Below, one piece after another: positions 44,483 to 53,568 of a stretch of 64,000 bases of DNA (position 1 is the first letter of the stretch; each line of letters begins with the position of its first letter). The stretch is from the NCBI GenBank assembly GCA_965214795.1, contig OZ243976.1, positions 3,162,001 through 3,226,000 on the forward strand. The letters are read 5' to 3'. Position numbers and translations under genes: made by a program. The stretch is from JAJDXW01 sp965214795 (lineage in GTDB: Bacteria > Pseudomonadota > Gammaproteobacteria > HK1). The notes beneath the pieces are model-generated. The model was not told the DNA's origin and did not search any database. It worked only from the letters and a program-made list of their open reading frames with translations.

Positions 44483-45790
44483 TCAGCTCGAAGCCTGTTT
44501 CGCGCGGTTGCGGGCCGCGAGCCGGGTCCCCACCGGCGCCTGGTGCCGGAAGAAGGCTTCGATCCCGTCCGCGAGTGCACGGGCGATTCGGCGCCGGTAG
44601 CGGTCGCTGCGCAGCAGCTTCTCGTCGGTCGGATTCGAGAGGAAGGCGGTCTCGATCAGCACCGCGGGGATATTCCGGGTCTTGAGGACCGCGAATCCTG
44701 CCCGATGGACGTGTTCCCCGTGCACCTTGACCGCGCCCTTCAGCGCACGCAGCACGCGGTTCGCGACGATGTCGCTCAGCCGGCCCGTAGCCTTCCGGGA
44801 CATGTCCACCATCGCCGAACGAACCATCGGTTCGTGTCTCTCGAGACTGAGCCCTCCCGCTCGATCCGCCGCGTTCTCTCGCTCCGCGAGCCACCTCGCC
44901 GCCTCGCTGCTGGCGCCCCGCCAGGAGAGTACGTAGGCGGATGCGCCGCGCACCTTCGGGTTCCGGAAGGCGTCCGCATGGATGGAGACGAAAAGATCCG
45001 CCCCCGCCTTGCGGGCGATCGCGGTTCGCCGGCGCAAGGGGATGAGGTAGTCTCCGTCACGGACCAGCACGGGCCGGATCCCCGGCCGCCGGCGCAGCTC
45101 CGCGGCCAGCCCCCGCGCGATGGCCAGGGTGACGTCCTTCTCCCGCGTTCCGCGCCGTCGGCCGACGGCGCCCGGGTCTTTGCCGCCGTGGCCGGCATCG
45201 ATCGCCACCACCACGTCGCGCAGGCGTCCGGTGGGCTCCGGCTTCGACGCTCCGGGCACCGGCGAAGTGCGGCCGGCCTTCCCCCCGACCTGCTGCGCGC
45301 GTCCGAAATCCACGACCAGCCGATGGCCACGCCGGCCGTGGGGCGCGAGGAGAAAGCTCCTCGCCCGCGCCGGCCGGACCATGTCGAAGACGACCCGGTA
45401 GCGATCATTGCTCCGTTTCGCTTGGCGGAGCTTGGCGATGCGGCGATTGGGACGAAATCCGTTCTTCAGTTCCGACTTGAAGGTCACGCCCTTGAAGTCC
45501 AGCACGACCCGGTCGGGTTCGCGGAGCGAGAACAGGTTGTAGTCCACCGGTGCCGAGAGGTCGAAGACGACCCGGGTGTGGGTCGGCGCGTCGAACATCC
45601 GCATCCCGAGAACCGATGGAGCGCCGGCGGCCGAGCCGGCCCAGACCTGGCCGGCGACGAGAAGAGCGAGAGCGAACGGTCGCAGAGAGCACCGCCCACC
45701 GGCGCTCCGCGGCCGCTCGGCGCTCCGCGCGGCCCGGGAACGAGACCGCGAGCGGCGGAAGGGGGTCGGTGAAGAATCGGTCGTCGTCAT
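44483..45790 (-). CDS. amiC: N-acetylmuramoyl-L-alanine amidase, AmiC type (AMIN + Amidase_3)
   Basis: 435 residues from ATG 45790. It splits septal murein in the periplasm during cell division. An Arg-rich leader with a hydrophobic core (LRPFALALLVAGQVWAGSA) is a signal peptide; it has no perfect twin-arginine motif. The AMIN domain (about 55-160) has APTHTRVVFDLSAPVDYN. The Amidase_3 domain (about 205-420) has zinc ligands His in IDAGHGGKDPGA, Glu in GTREKDV, His in FVSIHADA and Glu in VLIETAFLSNP. Gene order nnr-tsaE-amiC on one strand is the common gammaproteobacterial order. Confidence 0.94.
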   Translation of the reverse strand: MTTTDSSPTPFRRSRSRSRAARSAERPRSAGGRCSLRPFALALLVAGQVWAGSAAGAPSVLGMRMFDAPTHTRVVFDLSAPVDYNLFSLREPDRVVLDFKGVTFKSELKNGFRPNRRIAKLRQAKRSNDRYRVVFDMVRPARARSFLLAPHGRRGHRLVVDFGRAQQVGGKAGRTSPVPGASKPEPTGRLRDVVVAIDAGHGGKDPGAVGRRRGTREKDVTLAIARGLAAELRRRPGIRPVLVRDGDYLIPLRRRTAIARKAGADLFVSIHADAFRNPKVRGASAYVLSWRGASSEAARWLAERENAADRAGGLSLERHEPMVRSAMVDMSRKATGRLSDIVANRVLRALKGAVKVHGEHVHRAGFAVLKTRNIPAVLIETAFLSNPTDEKLLRSDRYRRRIARALADGIEAFFRHQAPVGTRLAARNRAKQASS

Positions 45791-45995
45791 GATGTAAACC
45801 GAGCTCCGGGCGAAGGAATGCACCCTCTCGGTACCGCGACGGCCGCCGCTTGGCGCGGTCCGGACGGGGACGGCGCGGGGCAGTGACGGTGGGTCGGTCG
45901 CTCCGATGTTCCGGTGTTCCGGCGTTCCCTTCTTCGGAAAGAACCCGTGGAAGCCGTCACGTCTTCCACCCGCTCATCAAGCTATCACCGAGCCC

Positions 45996-46014
45996 GACAC
46001 GTCAGGGACGTGTC
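45996..46014. promoter_or_regulatory. Perfect 8-bp inverted repeat in the tsaE-amiC gap
   Basis: GACACGTC-AGG-GACGTGTC, perfect arms with a three-base loop. No T-run follows on either strand, so it is a poor terminator; it could be an operator. It lies next to an AT-rich block (46015-46080) that on the minus strand contains a weak TTGTTT and TAAGCA pair facing amiC. Confidence 0.4.
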
Positions 46015-46080
46015 AGGGTGCATGAAAACTGTGCTTAAAACTATCCGGTAAAAAACAACATATCGATCGAAAGCGAGATA

Positions 46081-46608
46081 TTACCTGAAGAAGATCCGTC
46101 TCGCCCGCCCCAGAAGGTCAAGGGCGCCGGGTTCCGACCCGGTGCAGCTGACCCGCCGAGCGCCCGCCGCCTCCCCTCCCGCGGCGTGCTCGAGACGAAG
46201 TTCGAGCCACGGGTCGGGGAGCACGCCGGCGCCTCGTTCCGGCCACTCGAAAAAACAGAGCGAATCCCCCGCCAGGTGATCGCGAAGCCCCAGGAGCTCG
46301 AGCTCCTCGGGGTCGGACAGGCGGTAGAGGTCGTAGTGACTCACGTTCATCGCTCCGATCCGGTACTCCTCGACCAAGGTGAAGGTCGGGCTGCGCACGG
46401 TTCCGGTCACGCCCGCGGCGCGGAGGAAGCCGCGAACGAGCGTGGTCTTGCCGGCCCCGAGCTCGCCGGCGAGGTACACCGTCCCCCGGCGAAGGCCCGC
46501 GCGCGCCAGGGCGGCTCCCAGGGCTATCGTCCCGGCTTCCCCGGCGAGCGTGCCCCCCCAGTTCGCGGGTGCCGGTGAGACGAGAGGAGCGTCCACCGCC
46601 AAGGTCAT
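46081..46608 (-). CDS. tsaE: tRNA threonylcarbamoyladenosine biosynthesis ATPase TsaE
   Basis: 175 residues from ATG 46608 (MTLAVDAPLVSP). TsaE works with TsaB and TsaD to make t6A37 in ANN-decoding tRNAs. Walker A is GELGAGKTTLVRGFLRA (about 47-60); the TsaE hallmark VRSPTFTLVEEYRIG follows, then HYDLYRLSDPEELELLGLRD and CFFEWPERG. The protein ends RARRIFFR. It lies between amiC downstream and nnr upstream; the nnr-tsaE gap is widened by repeat family II copy 1. Confidence 0.95.
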   Translation of the reverse strand: MTLAVDAPLVSPAPANWGGTLAGEAGTIALGAALARAGLRRGTVYLAGELGAGKTTLVRGFLRAAGVTGTVRSPTFTLVEEYRIGAMNVSHYDLYRLSDPEELELLGLRDHLAGDSLCFFEWPERGAGVLPDPWLELRLEHAAGGEAAGARRVSCTGSEPGALDLLGRARRIFFR

Positions 46609-46685
46609 ACTCGCCGGACGGCAGGACGGGAGTTCGGAACGGCGAAGCGTCGTCCGGCGGGAATCCCCCCGGGCGACGTCGGGCC

Positions 46686-46941
46686 GCCCCTGCCCGTGCC
46701 CCACCTCCGCTCGCTGGGCTTCATACCCGGCATATCATGGAAGTCATTGTTTTCCGGCCCTTTGCTTCTTTCCGTGAACGGCGCATCGAATGACAAATCA
46801 GTCCCTGGCCGGTCCCGATGCCGCCGAGGCCCGACGAGTCCGGCCTTGGCAGTCATCGGCAGATAGATTGTAAAAAATTGAACTGACATGAATTATTCAT
46901 GTTCGAAGTCCAGCTGGGAGATGTGGGGCACGGGCAGGGCT
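46686..46941 (-). repeat. Intergenic repeat family II, copy 1 (about 256 bp, long terminal inverted repeats)
   Basis: Both ends carry an inverted repeat of about 35-40 bp beginning GCCCTGCCCGTGCCCCAC and including GCTGG-CTTC. The AT-rich core (TTGTTTTCCGGCCCTTTGC, ATAGATTGTAAAAAATTG) is nearly identical to the inverted copy at 57585-57843. The core has lower GC than the host genes. It separates nnr from tsaE and lies 54 bases from the nnr stop. No open frame is shared by both copies. Confidence 0.85.
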
Positions 46942-46995
46942 CCCCCTTCGGCCGCCAACCCCGCCGGCCGCGCGAAACGGTCCCGCGTCCACCCC

Positions 46996-48570
46996 TCAGC
47001 CGCGGTTGACGAGCCCGCGCAGCTCGGCGACGAGGTCTCCGGCCAGCAGGCCCCGTTCCCCGTTCCGCGCCGCCAGGTCTCCCGCCTTCCCGTGAATGCA
47101 GACGCCGAACGCGGCGGCATCCGCCGGGGCGGCGCCCTGCGCGGCAAGGCCCGCGATCACCCCGGTCAGGACGTCACCCGTCCCCCCTGTTCCCATGCCC
47201 GGGTTCCCGTTCACGCACACTCCCACCGGGCGGTCTCCCGCCTCGACAAGCGTTCCCGCGCCCTTGAGCACGCACACCCCGCCGTAACGGGCACGGATTG
47301 CGGCGATGGCCGCGAACCGATCGGCCTCGACGTCGGCCGAGGTCGTTCCGAGCAGCCGGGCCGCCTCGCCGGGGTGCGGGGTGAGCACCCAATTTTCGCG
47401 CCGGGGCGCGGCCCTCCCCGCCGCCGCGAGATGGTTGAGCCCGTCCGCATCGACGACGAGAAGCCCGCGCGCATACTCGAGCACGCTCGCAAACATCCGT
47501 TCGCCCCAGCTCCCCCGTCCCAGGCCCGGGCCGACCGCGATCACCGTGGCCCGATCGGCCAGCACCGCGAACGCGGCCTCGTTCTCGACGCCGTGGCTCA
47601 TGATCTCCGGACGCATCGCGCTGACCGCGGTCGCGTGCGCCTCGCGGGTCGCAACGCTCACGAGGCCCGCGCCGACCCGCGCGGCGGCCTCCGCGGAGAG
47701 CCGCACGGCCCCCACGAAGCCCCGTTCTCCCCCGACCACGAGCACATGACCGTGATGTCCCTTGTGGGCGGCCCGCGGACGCGGCCCAAGGCACGGGTGC
47801 GCCGGCAGCGTGTCGTAGTCGAGCCGTTCCGCACCGCCCGGAACACGATCCAGGAGCGAAGGCGGAACGCCGAGCGTGTCGCACTCCACGCACCCGCAGT
47901 GGTCCGGACCGGCGCCGGTGAGGAGCCCCCGCTTCGGCGCAAGGAAGGTCACGGTGAGCGAAGCGCGCACCGCGGCGCCGCGCGCGCTCCCGGTATCGGC
48001 ATCGATCCCGGAGGGCACGTCCACCGCGAGTATCGGCGCCCCCGCCGCATTCATGGCGTCGATGGCGGCGGCCGCGGCCCCCCCCACCGGGCGCGAGAGC
48101 CCGATGCCGAACAGCGCGTCCACCACCACCCCCGCGAGGACGGGGGCGGAGAACGGCTCGCACTCGAGGCCCGTTCCGCGCATGGCGTCCAGCATGGCGG
48201 AGGCGTCGCGACCGAGGCGGCCCGGAGCCCCGACGAGGAGGACCCGCACCGCGCAACCCGCCTCCCGGGCGCGGCGTGCGACCACGAACCCGTCGCCGCC
48301 GTTGTTGCCGGCGCCGCACACGACCGTGACCCGGCGGACCTCCGGCCAGCGCCGGACGAGGGCCCGGTACGCTGCCGTCCCCGCCCGATCCATGAGCTCC
48401 GCCCCGGGGAGACCGGCTTCCTCGACGGCCAGCCGTTCGATCTCGCGGACCTCCGCCGTGCAGCGCAGGCCCCCACCGGGACGGACGGACGCCGCGGTCC
48501 CACCCGCGGGCTCAGGCGAAGAGGTGTTCGCGGTAATGACGTAGCTCCCGGATCGATTCGAGGATGTCAT
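46996..48570 (-). CDS. nnr: Bifunctional NAD(P)H-hydrate epimerase / ADP-dependent dehydratase
   Basis: 524 residues. It repairs hydrated NADH and NADPH. The N-terminal epimerase (YjeF_N, about 45-235) shows GLPGAELMDRAG, VCGAGNNGGDGFVVARR and VDVPSGIDADTG. The C-terminal ADP-dependent kinase-like dehydratase (about 270-515) shows GHHGHVLVVGGERGFVGA, LTPHPGEAARLLG, VLKGAGT and GNPGMGTGGTGDVLTG. ATG 48570 overlaps orn by 59 bases; no later ATG exists before the conserved region, so this start is favoured. Confidence 0.94.
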   Translation of the reverse strand: MTSSNRSGSYVITANTSSPEPAGGTAASVRPGGGLRCTAEVREIERLAVEEAGLPGAELMDRAGTAAYRALVRRWPEVRRVTVVCGAGNNGGDGFVVARRAREAGCAVRVLLVGAPGRLGRDASAMLDAMRGTGLECEPFSAPVLAGVVVDALFGIGLSRPVGGAAAAAIDAMNAAGAPILAVDVPSGIDADTGSARGAAVRASLTVTFLAPKRGLLTGAGPDHCGCVECDTLGVPPSLLDRVPGGAERLDYDTLPAHPCLGPRPRAAHKGHHGHVLVVGGERGFVGAVRLSAEAAARVGAGLVSVATREAHATAVSAMRPEIMSHGVENEAAFAVLADRATVIAVGPGLGRGSWGERMFASVLEYARGLLVVDADGLNHLAAAGRAAPRRENWVLTPHPGEAARLLGTTSADVEADRFAAIAAIRARYGGVCVLKGAGTLVEAGDRPVGVCVNGNPGMGTGGTGDVLTGVIAGLAAQGAAPADAAAFGVCIHGKAGDLAARNGERGLLAGDLVAELRGLVNRG

Positions 48571-49057
48571 CGGCCGCCCGGTGTGCGCTCGCCTTCTCGA
48601 ATGCCGCGGCCACGTTCGGCGCCCACCGCTGGGCAAGGACCTTGACCGTGCTGACGTCGAGGTTGCGGTAGTGGAACCATCGCTCGAGGCGCGGCATGTA
48701 CCGGTAGAGAAAGCGTCGATCCTGGCAGATGGAGTTGCCGCAGATGGGAGAGGAGCCGGACGGAACCCACCGCTCCACGAACTCGATGGTCCTGCTCTCG
48801 GCCTCCGCGACCGTGCAGCGGCTTGCCCGCACCTCGCCGAGGAGCCCGGACCCGGCATGGTGTTCGGTGTTCCATCGATCCATGTCGGCCAGCACGTCCT
48901 CGGGCTGGCCGATGACGAGAGCGGGCCCATGCGCGAGGATCTCCAGCGCGGAGTCGGTCACCACCGTGGCCACCTCGATGATATGATGGCGTTCCGGTCG
49001 AAGCCCCGTCATCTCGAGGTCAATCCATATCAGATTGCTCGGATCCTGCGCCATCAT
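48512..49057 (-). CDS. orn: Oligoribonuclease
   Basis: 181 residues from ATG 49057 (MMAQDPSNLIWIDLEMTGL). The DEDDh exonuclease degrades di-ribonucleotides and pGpG. Motifs: WIDLEMTGLRP (Exo I, Asp and Glu), CGNSICQDRRFL (Exo II, Asp) and SAHRAADDILESIREL (Exo III, with His and Asp). Length is that of E. coli Orn. It is divergent from rsgA (60 bases between starts), a conserved neighbour pair. A second ATG three bases later is equally possible. Confidence 0.97.
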   Translation of the reverse strand: MMAQDPSNLIWIDLEMTGLRPERHHIIEVATVVTDSALEILAHGPALVIGQPEDVLADMDRWNTEHHAGSGLLGEVRASRCTVAEAESRTIEFVERWVPSGSSPICGNSICQDRRFLYRYMPRLERWFHYRNLDVSTVKVLAQRWAPNVAAAFEKASAHRAADDILESIRELRHYREHLFA

Positions 49058-49117
49058 GGAGTTGCCGGCCTCAGCAGCGGCGCATTCTAGCTTGCCTGTC
49101 GGGCCGGTTCCCGGCGG

Positions 49118-49984
49118 ATGATCTCGAACGGCCTCGTGTCCTCCCGCCGGGGGCGCCGGTTCGAAGTTCGCGACGACGCGGGGCCGCTCCGTCTCTGTCA
49201 GCCCCGGCGCCGCCTCGGTCCGATCGTGGTGGGCGACCGGGTGGCCGTGCGGCCGCTCGGTACCGGCGAAGGCATTATCGAAGCGGTGGACGAACGCGGG
49301 TCCGTGCTCGCCCGGCCGGGGCCCGCCGGCCGGCGCCGGCTGATCGCGGCCAACGTGGACCTCATCCTCGTGGTGACCGCGTTGCGGCCGGCGACGCCGC
49401 GCCGGATCGTCGATCGCCACCTCGCGGGAAGCGAGCATCTCGACCTCTCCGCGGCCCTTGTGATGAACAAGGTCGACTTGCACGGCGAGGGCCCGGGCGG
49501 TCCGGACCTCGGCCCCTATCGCCGCCTCGGCTACCGTGTGTTCGAGACGAGCGCCCTCTCGGGCACGGGACTCGAGGTGCTCGCCGCGGCCTTGCGCGGG
49601 CAGGTGTCCGCCCTGGTCGGACCGTCCGGCACCGGCAAGTCGTCTCTCGTCCGGAGGCTCGTGCCCGGCGCGGACCTCGCGGTCGGGGCCCTCTCTCGCC
49701 GGGGCGGGCAGGGGCGGCACACCACTACCGTATCGACCCTGCACCCGCTCCCGGGGGGAGGGTTCGTCATCGACTCGCCGGGGATGGCGGACTTCGGCGA
49801 ATGGACTCTTCCCGCGGAGCGCGTAGCCGACGGGTTCCCCGAGATCCGGAGCTACTCCGGCAGATGCCGCTTCCGCAACTGCCTCCACCTTCGCGAGCCC
49901 GATTGCGCGGTCGCCGCCGCGCCGGAGATCGATCCCGAACGCCTCGCCAGCTACCGGAGGATGGTGGAGGACCTCCAGGCTTGA
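49118..49984 (+). CDS. rsgA: Small ribosomal subunit biogenesis GTPase RsgA
   Basis: 288 residues. A circularly permuted GTPase that matures the 30S subunit. OB-fold N-terminus (1-80), then motifs in permuted order: MNKVDLHG (G4, about 108), SALSGTG (G5), GPSGTGKSSLVRRL (G1, about 167), GRHTTT (G2) and DSPGMADFG (G3). The C-terminal zinc site is Cys in SGRCRFRNCLHLREPDC plus the His. Somewhat shorter than E. coli RsgA (350) because the N-terminal tail is missing, usual in many proteobacteria. Confidence 0.96.
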   Translation: MISNGLVSSRRGRRFEVRDDAGPLRLCQPRRRLGPIVVGDRVAVRPLGTGEGIIEAVDERGSVLARPGPAGRRRLIAANVDLILVVTALRPATPRRIVDRHLAGSEHLDLSAALVMNKVDLHGEGPGGPDLGPYRRLGYRVFETSALSGTGLEVLAAALRGQVSALVGPSGTGKSSLVRRLVPGADLAVGALSRRGGQGRHTTTVSTLHPLPGGGFVIDSPGMADFGEWTLPAERVADGFPEIRSYSGRCRFRNCLHLREPDCAVAAAPEIDPERLASYRRMVEDLQA

Positions 49985-50179
49985 AACCGGCGCCCATCAC
50001 GCTGCCGGTCGGGTTGGCCGAAGGCACGACCCGACATCGCCCGGCGGCGCTCCTGCCGGATTGCACTTCGCTCGTCCGACCTGCCGGGCGCTTGAAACGC
50101 AGCGTGAAAGCGACCTCGGGTCGAACGGCCGTCGAGGACCGGCGCGGCGCCCGCCCGCCCCGCTCTCCCGTCCCGCTCT

Positions 50180-50782
50180 TCAGACCACGACCTCGCGGCG
50201 GCCGGTGAACGCGTGCGCGAGGGTGCCGGCATCGACGAACTCGAGGTCCCCGCCGAGCGGCACGCCCTGGGCGATCCGGGTGGCGGTCACCGAATGCTCG
50301 CGCGCCATCTCGGCCAGGTAGTGAGCCGTCGCCTCTCCCTCGGCGGTCGCGCCGGTCGCGAGGATGAGCTCGGATACCCCCTCTCCCGCGAGACGGTGAG
50401 AGAGGCGATCGAGGCCGAGGTCCCCGGGGCCGATCCCATCGAGCGGCGACAGGTTCCCCATCAGCACGAAGTACACCCCCCGATAGCCGGTACCCGCCTC
50501 GATGCGGACCAGGTCGGCGGGGTTCTCGACCACGCAGATCCGGGACCGGTCGCGGCGGGGACTCGCGCAGATCGGGCACCGCTCGTGTTCGGTGAGCGTC
50601 CGGCAATCCCGGCAATGTCCCACGCGGTCCATGGCCTCCACCAAGGCCGCGGCCAGCCGGCGCCCCGCATCGCGATTGCGCTCCAGCAGGTGCCAGGTCA
50701 TCCGCTGGGCGGTCCGCGGCCCGACCCCGGGCAGGCAGCGCAGGGCGTCGACCAGGCCGTGGATCAGGTCTCCGCCCGCCAT
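50180..50782 (-). CDS. recR: Recombination protein RecR
   Basis: 200 residues from ATG 50782. RecR with RecF and RecO loads RecA at gaps. N-terminal helix-hairpin-helix LRCLPGVGPRTAQRM (about 15-30), the Cys4 zinc finger CRDCRTLTEHERCPICASP (about 58-75) and the Toprim domain with ENPADLVRIEAG and ILATGATAEGEATAHYL. The start overlaps the ebfC stop by TGATG. The dnaX-ebfC-recR order is conserved. Confidence 0.97.
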   Translation of the reverse strand: MAGGDLIHGLVDALRCLPGVGPRTAQRMTWHLLERNRDAGRRLAAALVEAMDRVGHCRDCRTLTEHERCPICASPRRDRSRICVVENPADLVRIEAGTGYRGVYFVLMGNLSPLDGIGPGDLGLDRLSHRLAGEGVSELILATGATAEGEATAHYLAEMAREHSVTATRIAQGVPLGGDLEFVDAGTLAHAFTGRREVVV

Positions 50783-51105
50783 CAGAACGGGAGCTTCAGG
50801 CCGGGAGGAAGGCTGAGGCCCGCGGTGAGGCCGGCCATTCTCTCGCGGCTCAGCTCCTCGACCTTGCGCACCGCATCGTTGACGGCGGCGGCCACGAGGT
50901 CTTCGAGCATCTCGCGATCGCCGCCGACGAAGCTGTCGTCGATGCTCACGCCGCGCGCCTGGTAGCGGCCGTTCAGGGTAACGGTGACCACCCCGCCGCC
51001 GGCGCTCCCGGTCACCTCCAGGGACGCAAGCTCCTCCTGCGCCCGCTGCAGGTCCTCCTGCATCTGCTGCGCCTGCTTGAGCATCTGTCCGAGTCCACCC
51101 TTCAT
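50782..51105 (-). CDS. ebfC: YbaB/EbfC nucleoid-associated protein
   Basis: 107 residues: MKGGLGQMLKQAQQMQEDLQ, the typical start, followed by a coiled coil and VTVTLNGRYQARGVSID. A dimeric DNA-binding protein. It overlaps dnaX by ATGA and recR by one base, so the three are translated as a unit. Confidence 0.95.
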   Translation of the reverse strand: MKGGLGQMLKQAQQMQEDLQRAQEELASLEVTGSAGGGVVTVTLNGRYQARGVSIDDSFVGGDREMLEDLVAAAVNDAVRKVEELSRERMAGLTAGLSLPPGLKLPF

Positions 51106-52754
51106 TGCGTCTCCCGTCGGTCCGGTGGATGTATGGATCGGGCCTTGCCCTCGAATCGCGTGAGGAGGTCCTGATAGTCCGGGACCTCGCGAAGCTCCCG
51201 GGACGCGCGTTCGATCCGCTCGTGTTCCTCGCGCCGGTCTCGTTCGGCCGGTGACTCCTGCTCGCGGGGGGCGATGTCGACCCGCAGCCGGACCGACCGC
51301 CCGAGGTAGTCGCCAAGCGCGGACTCGAGCTTGTCCCGCGTGCTCTTCGTCAGCAACTGCGCGTGCTCGGGGTTGAGACGGAGGTCGACCGTCGTCTCGG
51401 TGTATCCCCGGACGGCGCAGTTCGCGGCGAGCTGTCCGGTCGCGCCGTTGAGGGCGAGGCGCGCGCAGAGCTCGTCCCAGCGGGCGGGCGACAGGACCTC
51501 CCCCGCCCCCTCCGGCGCGGGGGTCTTCGGCTCGGGGGTCGGATCCGCGGGAGCAGCTTCGGGGTGCGTGGCCGGCGGGTCGGCGGCCGCGGGGGGACGA
51601 AGCACTTCCTCCGCCTCGGGAGGCCGCGCCGAAGCTGCGAGCGCTCCCGGCTCCCGAACCGCGGCGACCCCGGAAGCCGGCGCGAACGCGGCCATCCGGA
51701 GCATCGTCATCTCGAACCCGGCCCGCGGGTGCGGCGCGTAGGGGAGATCACGCCGACCCATGAGTCCGATCTGGTAGTGGAGCTGAAGGGTCCGGGGGGT
51801 GATCCGGGCCGCGAGCGCCCGCAAGGCATCGACCTCCTCGTCGTCCCCACGGCCGGCGGGGACGACCTGAAGAGCGGCCATCCGCCCGAGGGCCTCGACG
51901 ACTTCGCCGAGCAGCATCTCGAAATCCGCCGCTTCCCCGGCCAGCCGGTCCAGCACCTCGATCATGGCCGCGGCGTCGGAGGAAGCCAGCGCCTCGAGGA
52001 GCGTGAGCAGCCGGTCGCGTTCCACCGTGCCGACGAGGGCGCGCACGTCGGAGGCGACGATCCGGCCGGCCCCGTAGGCGGCCGCCTGATCGAGCAGGCT
52101 GAGGGCGTCACGCATGCTCCCGTCGGCGGCGCGGCCGAGCACACGCAGCGCCGCCGGGTCGGCTTCGATCTCCTCTTCCCGCGCAATCCGGGACAGCTCG
52201 CCCGCGATCTCCTCGACGCCGAGGCGCCGCAGTCCGAACTGGAGGCAGCGCGACAGGACGGTGACCGGGAGGCGCTGCGGATCGGTGGTAGCCAGCAGGA
52301 ACTTCACGTGCGCCGGCGGCTCCTCGAGGGTCTTGAGCAACGCGTTGAAGCTGTGGCGGGAGAACATGTGCACCTCGTCGATGAGGTACACCTTGCAGCG
52401 GGCCCGAACCGGCGCGTACTGGACGTTGTCGAGGAGGTCGCGGGTCTCCTCGACCCGGGCCCGCGAGGCCGCGTCCACCTCGATGAGATCGACGTGGCGG
52501 CCCTCGTCGATCTCGCGGCACGCTCCGCACTCGCCGCAGGGGCGCGCCGCCGGCCCCTGCTCGCAGTTGAGGCCCTTCGCGAACACCCGGGCGATGGTGG
52601 TCTTGCCCACCCCGCGCGTTCCGGAGAAGAGATAGGCATGGTGCAGCCGGTCGCGCTCGAAGGCGTTGACAAGGGCCCGCACCACGTGCTCCTGCCCCAC
52701 GATGGCGTCGAAGTTCCGGGGGCGCCACTTCCGGGCGAGCGCCTGATAGCTCAT
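51102..52754 (-). CDS. dnaX: DNA polymerase III tau subunit
   Basis: 550 residues from ATG 52754 (MSYQALARKWRPRNFD). Clamp-loader ATPase. Walker A is GTRGVGKTTIARVFAKGLNC (about 45-60), the zinc finger has CGECGAC, Walker B is YLIDEVHMFS (about 127) and the arginine-finger SRC box is LSRCLQFGLRR. Domain III ends near 370, followed by a Pro/Ala-rich linker (380-430) and a C-terminal tau domain (DELCARLALNGATGQLAANC). I saw no clear slippery site for a gamma form. The start overlaps the soxG stop by ATGA. Confidence 0.96.
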   Translation of the reverse strand: MSYQALARKWRPRNFDAIVGQEHVVRALVNAFERDRLHHAYLFSGTRGVGKTTIARVFAKGLNCEQGPAARPCGECGACREIDEGRHVDLIEVDAASRARVEETRDLLDNVQYAPVRARCKVYLIDEVHMFSRHSFNALLKTLEEPPAHVKFLLATTDPQRLPVTVLSRCLQFGLRRLGVEEIAGELSRIAREEEIEADPAALRVLGRAADGSMRDALSLLDQAAAYGAGRIVASDVRALVGTVERDRLLTLLEALASSDAAAMIEVLDRLAGEAADFEMLLGEVVEALGRMAALQVVPAGRGDDEEVDALRALAARITPRTLQLHYQIGLMGRRDLPYAPHPRAGFEMTMLRMAAFAPASGVAAVREPGALAASARPPEAEEVLRPPAAADPPATHPEAAPADPTPEPKTPAPEGAGEVLSPARWDELCARLALNGATGQLAANCAVRGYTETTVDLRLNPEHAQLLTKSTRDKLESALGDYLGRSVRLRVDIAPREQESPAERDRREEHERIERASRELREVPDYQDLLTRFEGKARSIHPPDRRETQ

Positions 52755-53257
52755 GACGGTGCTTCCGCGGAAGGGTCGGTTCGGTAGAGCCACTCCCGAG
52801 CGGATCGGGCCACGCTCCGGGAGACGAACACATCGTAGGCGCCGGGCTCGCGATCCCGCCGGATCACGACCTCGAAATGACCGAGCATGGTAGCGACGGC
52901 CGCACCCGGCTCGACGGTGTCGAGGTCCATCGGACAGCCGCGGGAGAGCCGGGCGCGAGCCTCCGCCCCCGCCACCCGCAGGACCACCCGCGCGTGGGTG
53001 AGATCGGTGCAGGCGACGTTGCCCCCCGCGGAGGCCGCCACCACCGCTTCGCGCACCTCGTCCGCGCCTCGGTCGCTCACCGCCAGCCAGATCCGGGGCC
53101 CGGTCGCGAGGAGCTCGATCGACCCGTCGCGCCCGACGGCCTCCGCCTCCGGTCCGTCGATCCCCTCGACCCGGACGATTGCTTCCGGGGCCCGCGCGTC
53201 GTCCGGCGGACTCGCGCCGAAGGGCGAACGACGCGGCGGGGGGGTCGAGTCCGTCAT
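52751..53257 (-). CDS. soxG: Sarcosine oxidase gamma subunit
   Basis: 168 residues from ATG 53257. SoxG family features lie in the second half: CTDLTHARVVLRVAG, LSRGCPMDLDTVEPGA, MLGHFEVVIRRD and a YDVFVSRSVARSAREWL end. Gamma subunits have a GcvT-like fold and stabilise the heterotetramer. It is separated from soxA by 792 bases that contain a small membrane protein gene, where other bacteria have them adjacent. Its stop overlaps dnaX. Identification is from family pattern and context. Confidence 0.8.
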   Translation of the reverse strand: MTDSTPPPRRSPFGASPPDDARAPEAIVRVEGIDGPEAEAVGRDGSIELLATGPRIWLAVSDRGADEVREAVVAASAGGNVACTDLTHARVVLRVAGAEARARLSRGCPMDLDTVEPGAAVATMLGHFEVVIRRDREPGAYDVFVSRSVARSAREWLYRTDPSAEAPS

Positions 53258-53568
53258 CGGTCCGCCGCCTCTCCCGGGGTCTGACCTGGGGTCTGACCTG
53301 GGGTCAGCCCCGGGGGCTCGCCCGGCGCATGGCCGTCGGACCACTCACCGCAATGGAACATCCCGGTGGGGGCGGCGCGAAGCTCCGCCCGCCGCGACCC
53401 TTCGCCCCGCTCGCTCTCGAGGCGGGCCGCCGCTTCTTCCTTCCTGAGGATCTGCATGGTGCGGGCAATCTCGGCGATGTCGTAGTCCGGGGGGTCGCGG
53501 GACGCGGGTACGCGCGGAGATCGTAGCGCAAGTCCGTGGTGGTGGGGCGCGGGCCGAAGGGCGAGCGG
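53258..53568. other. Region between soxG and the small membrane protein, with 12-bp tandem repeat
   Basis: GGGGTCTGACCT repeats twice with a partial third copy (53276-53305). A minus-strand frame at 53254-53457 (start MQILRKEEAAARLESERGEG) has some protein-like sequence, and the codons just upstream in the same frame (DYDIAEIARTM) also look plausible, but no start or family supports it. It may be the remains of a gene inserted between soxA and soxG. Confidence 0.4.
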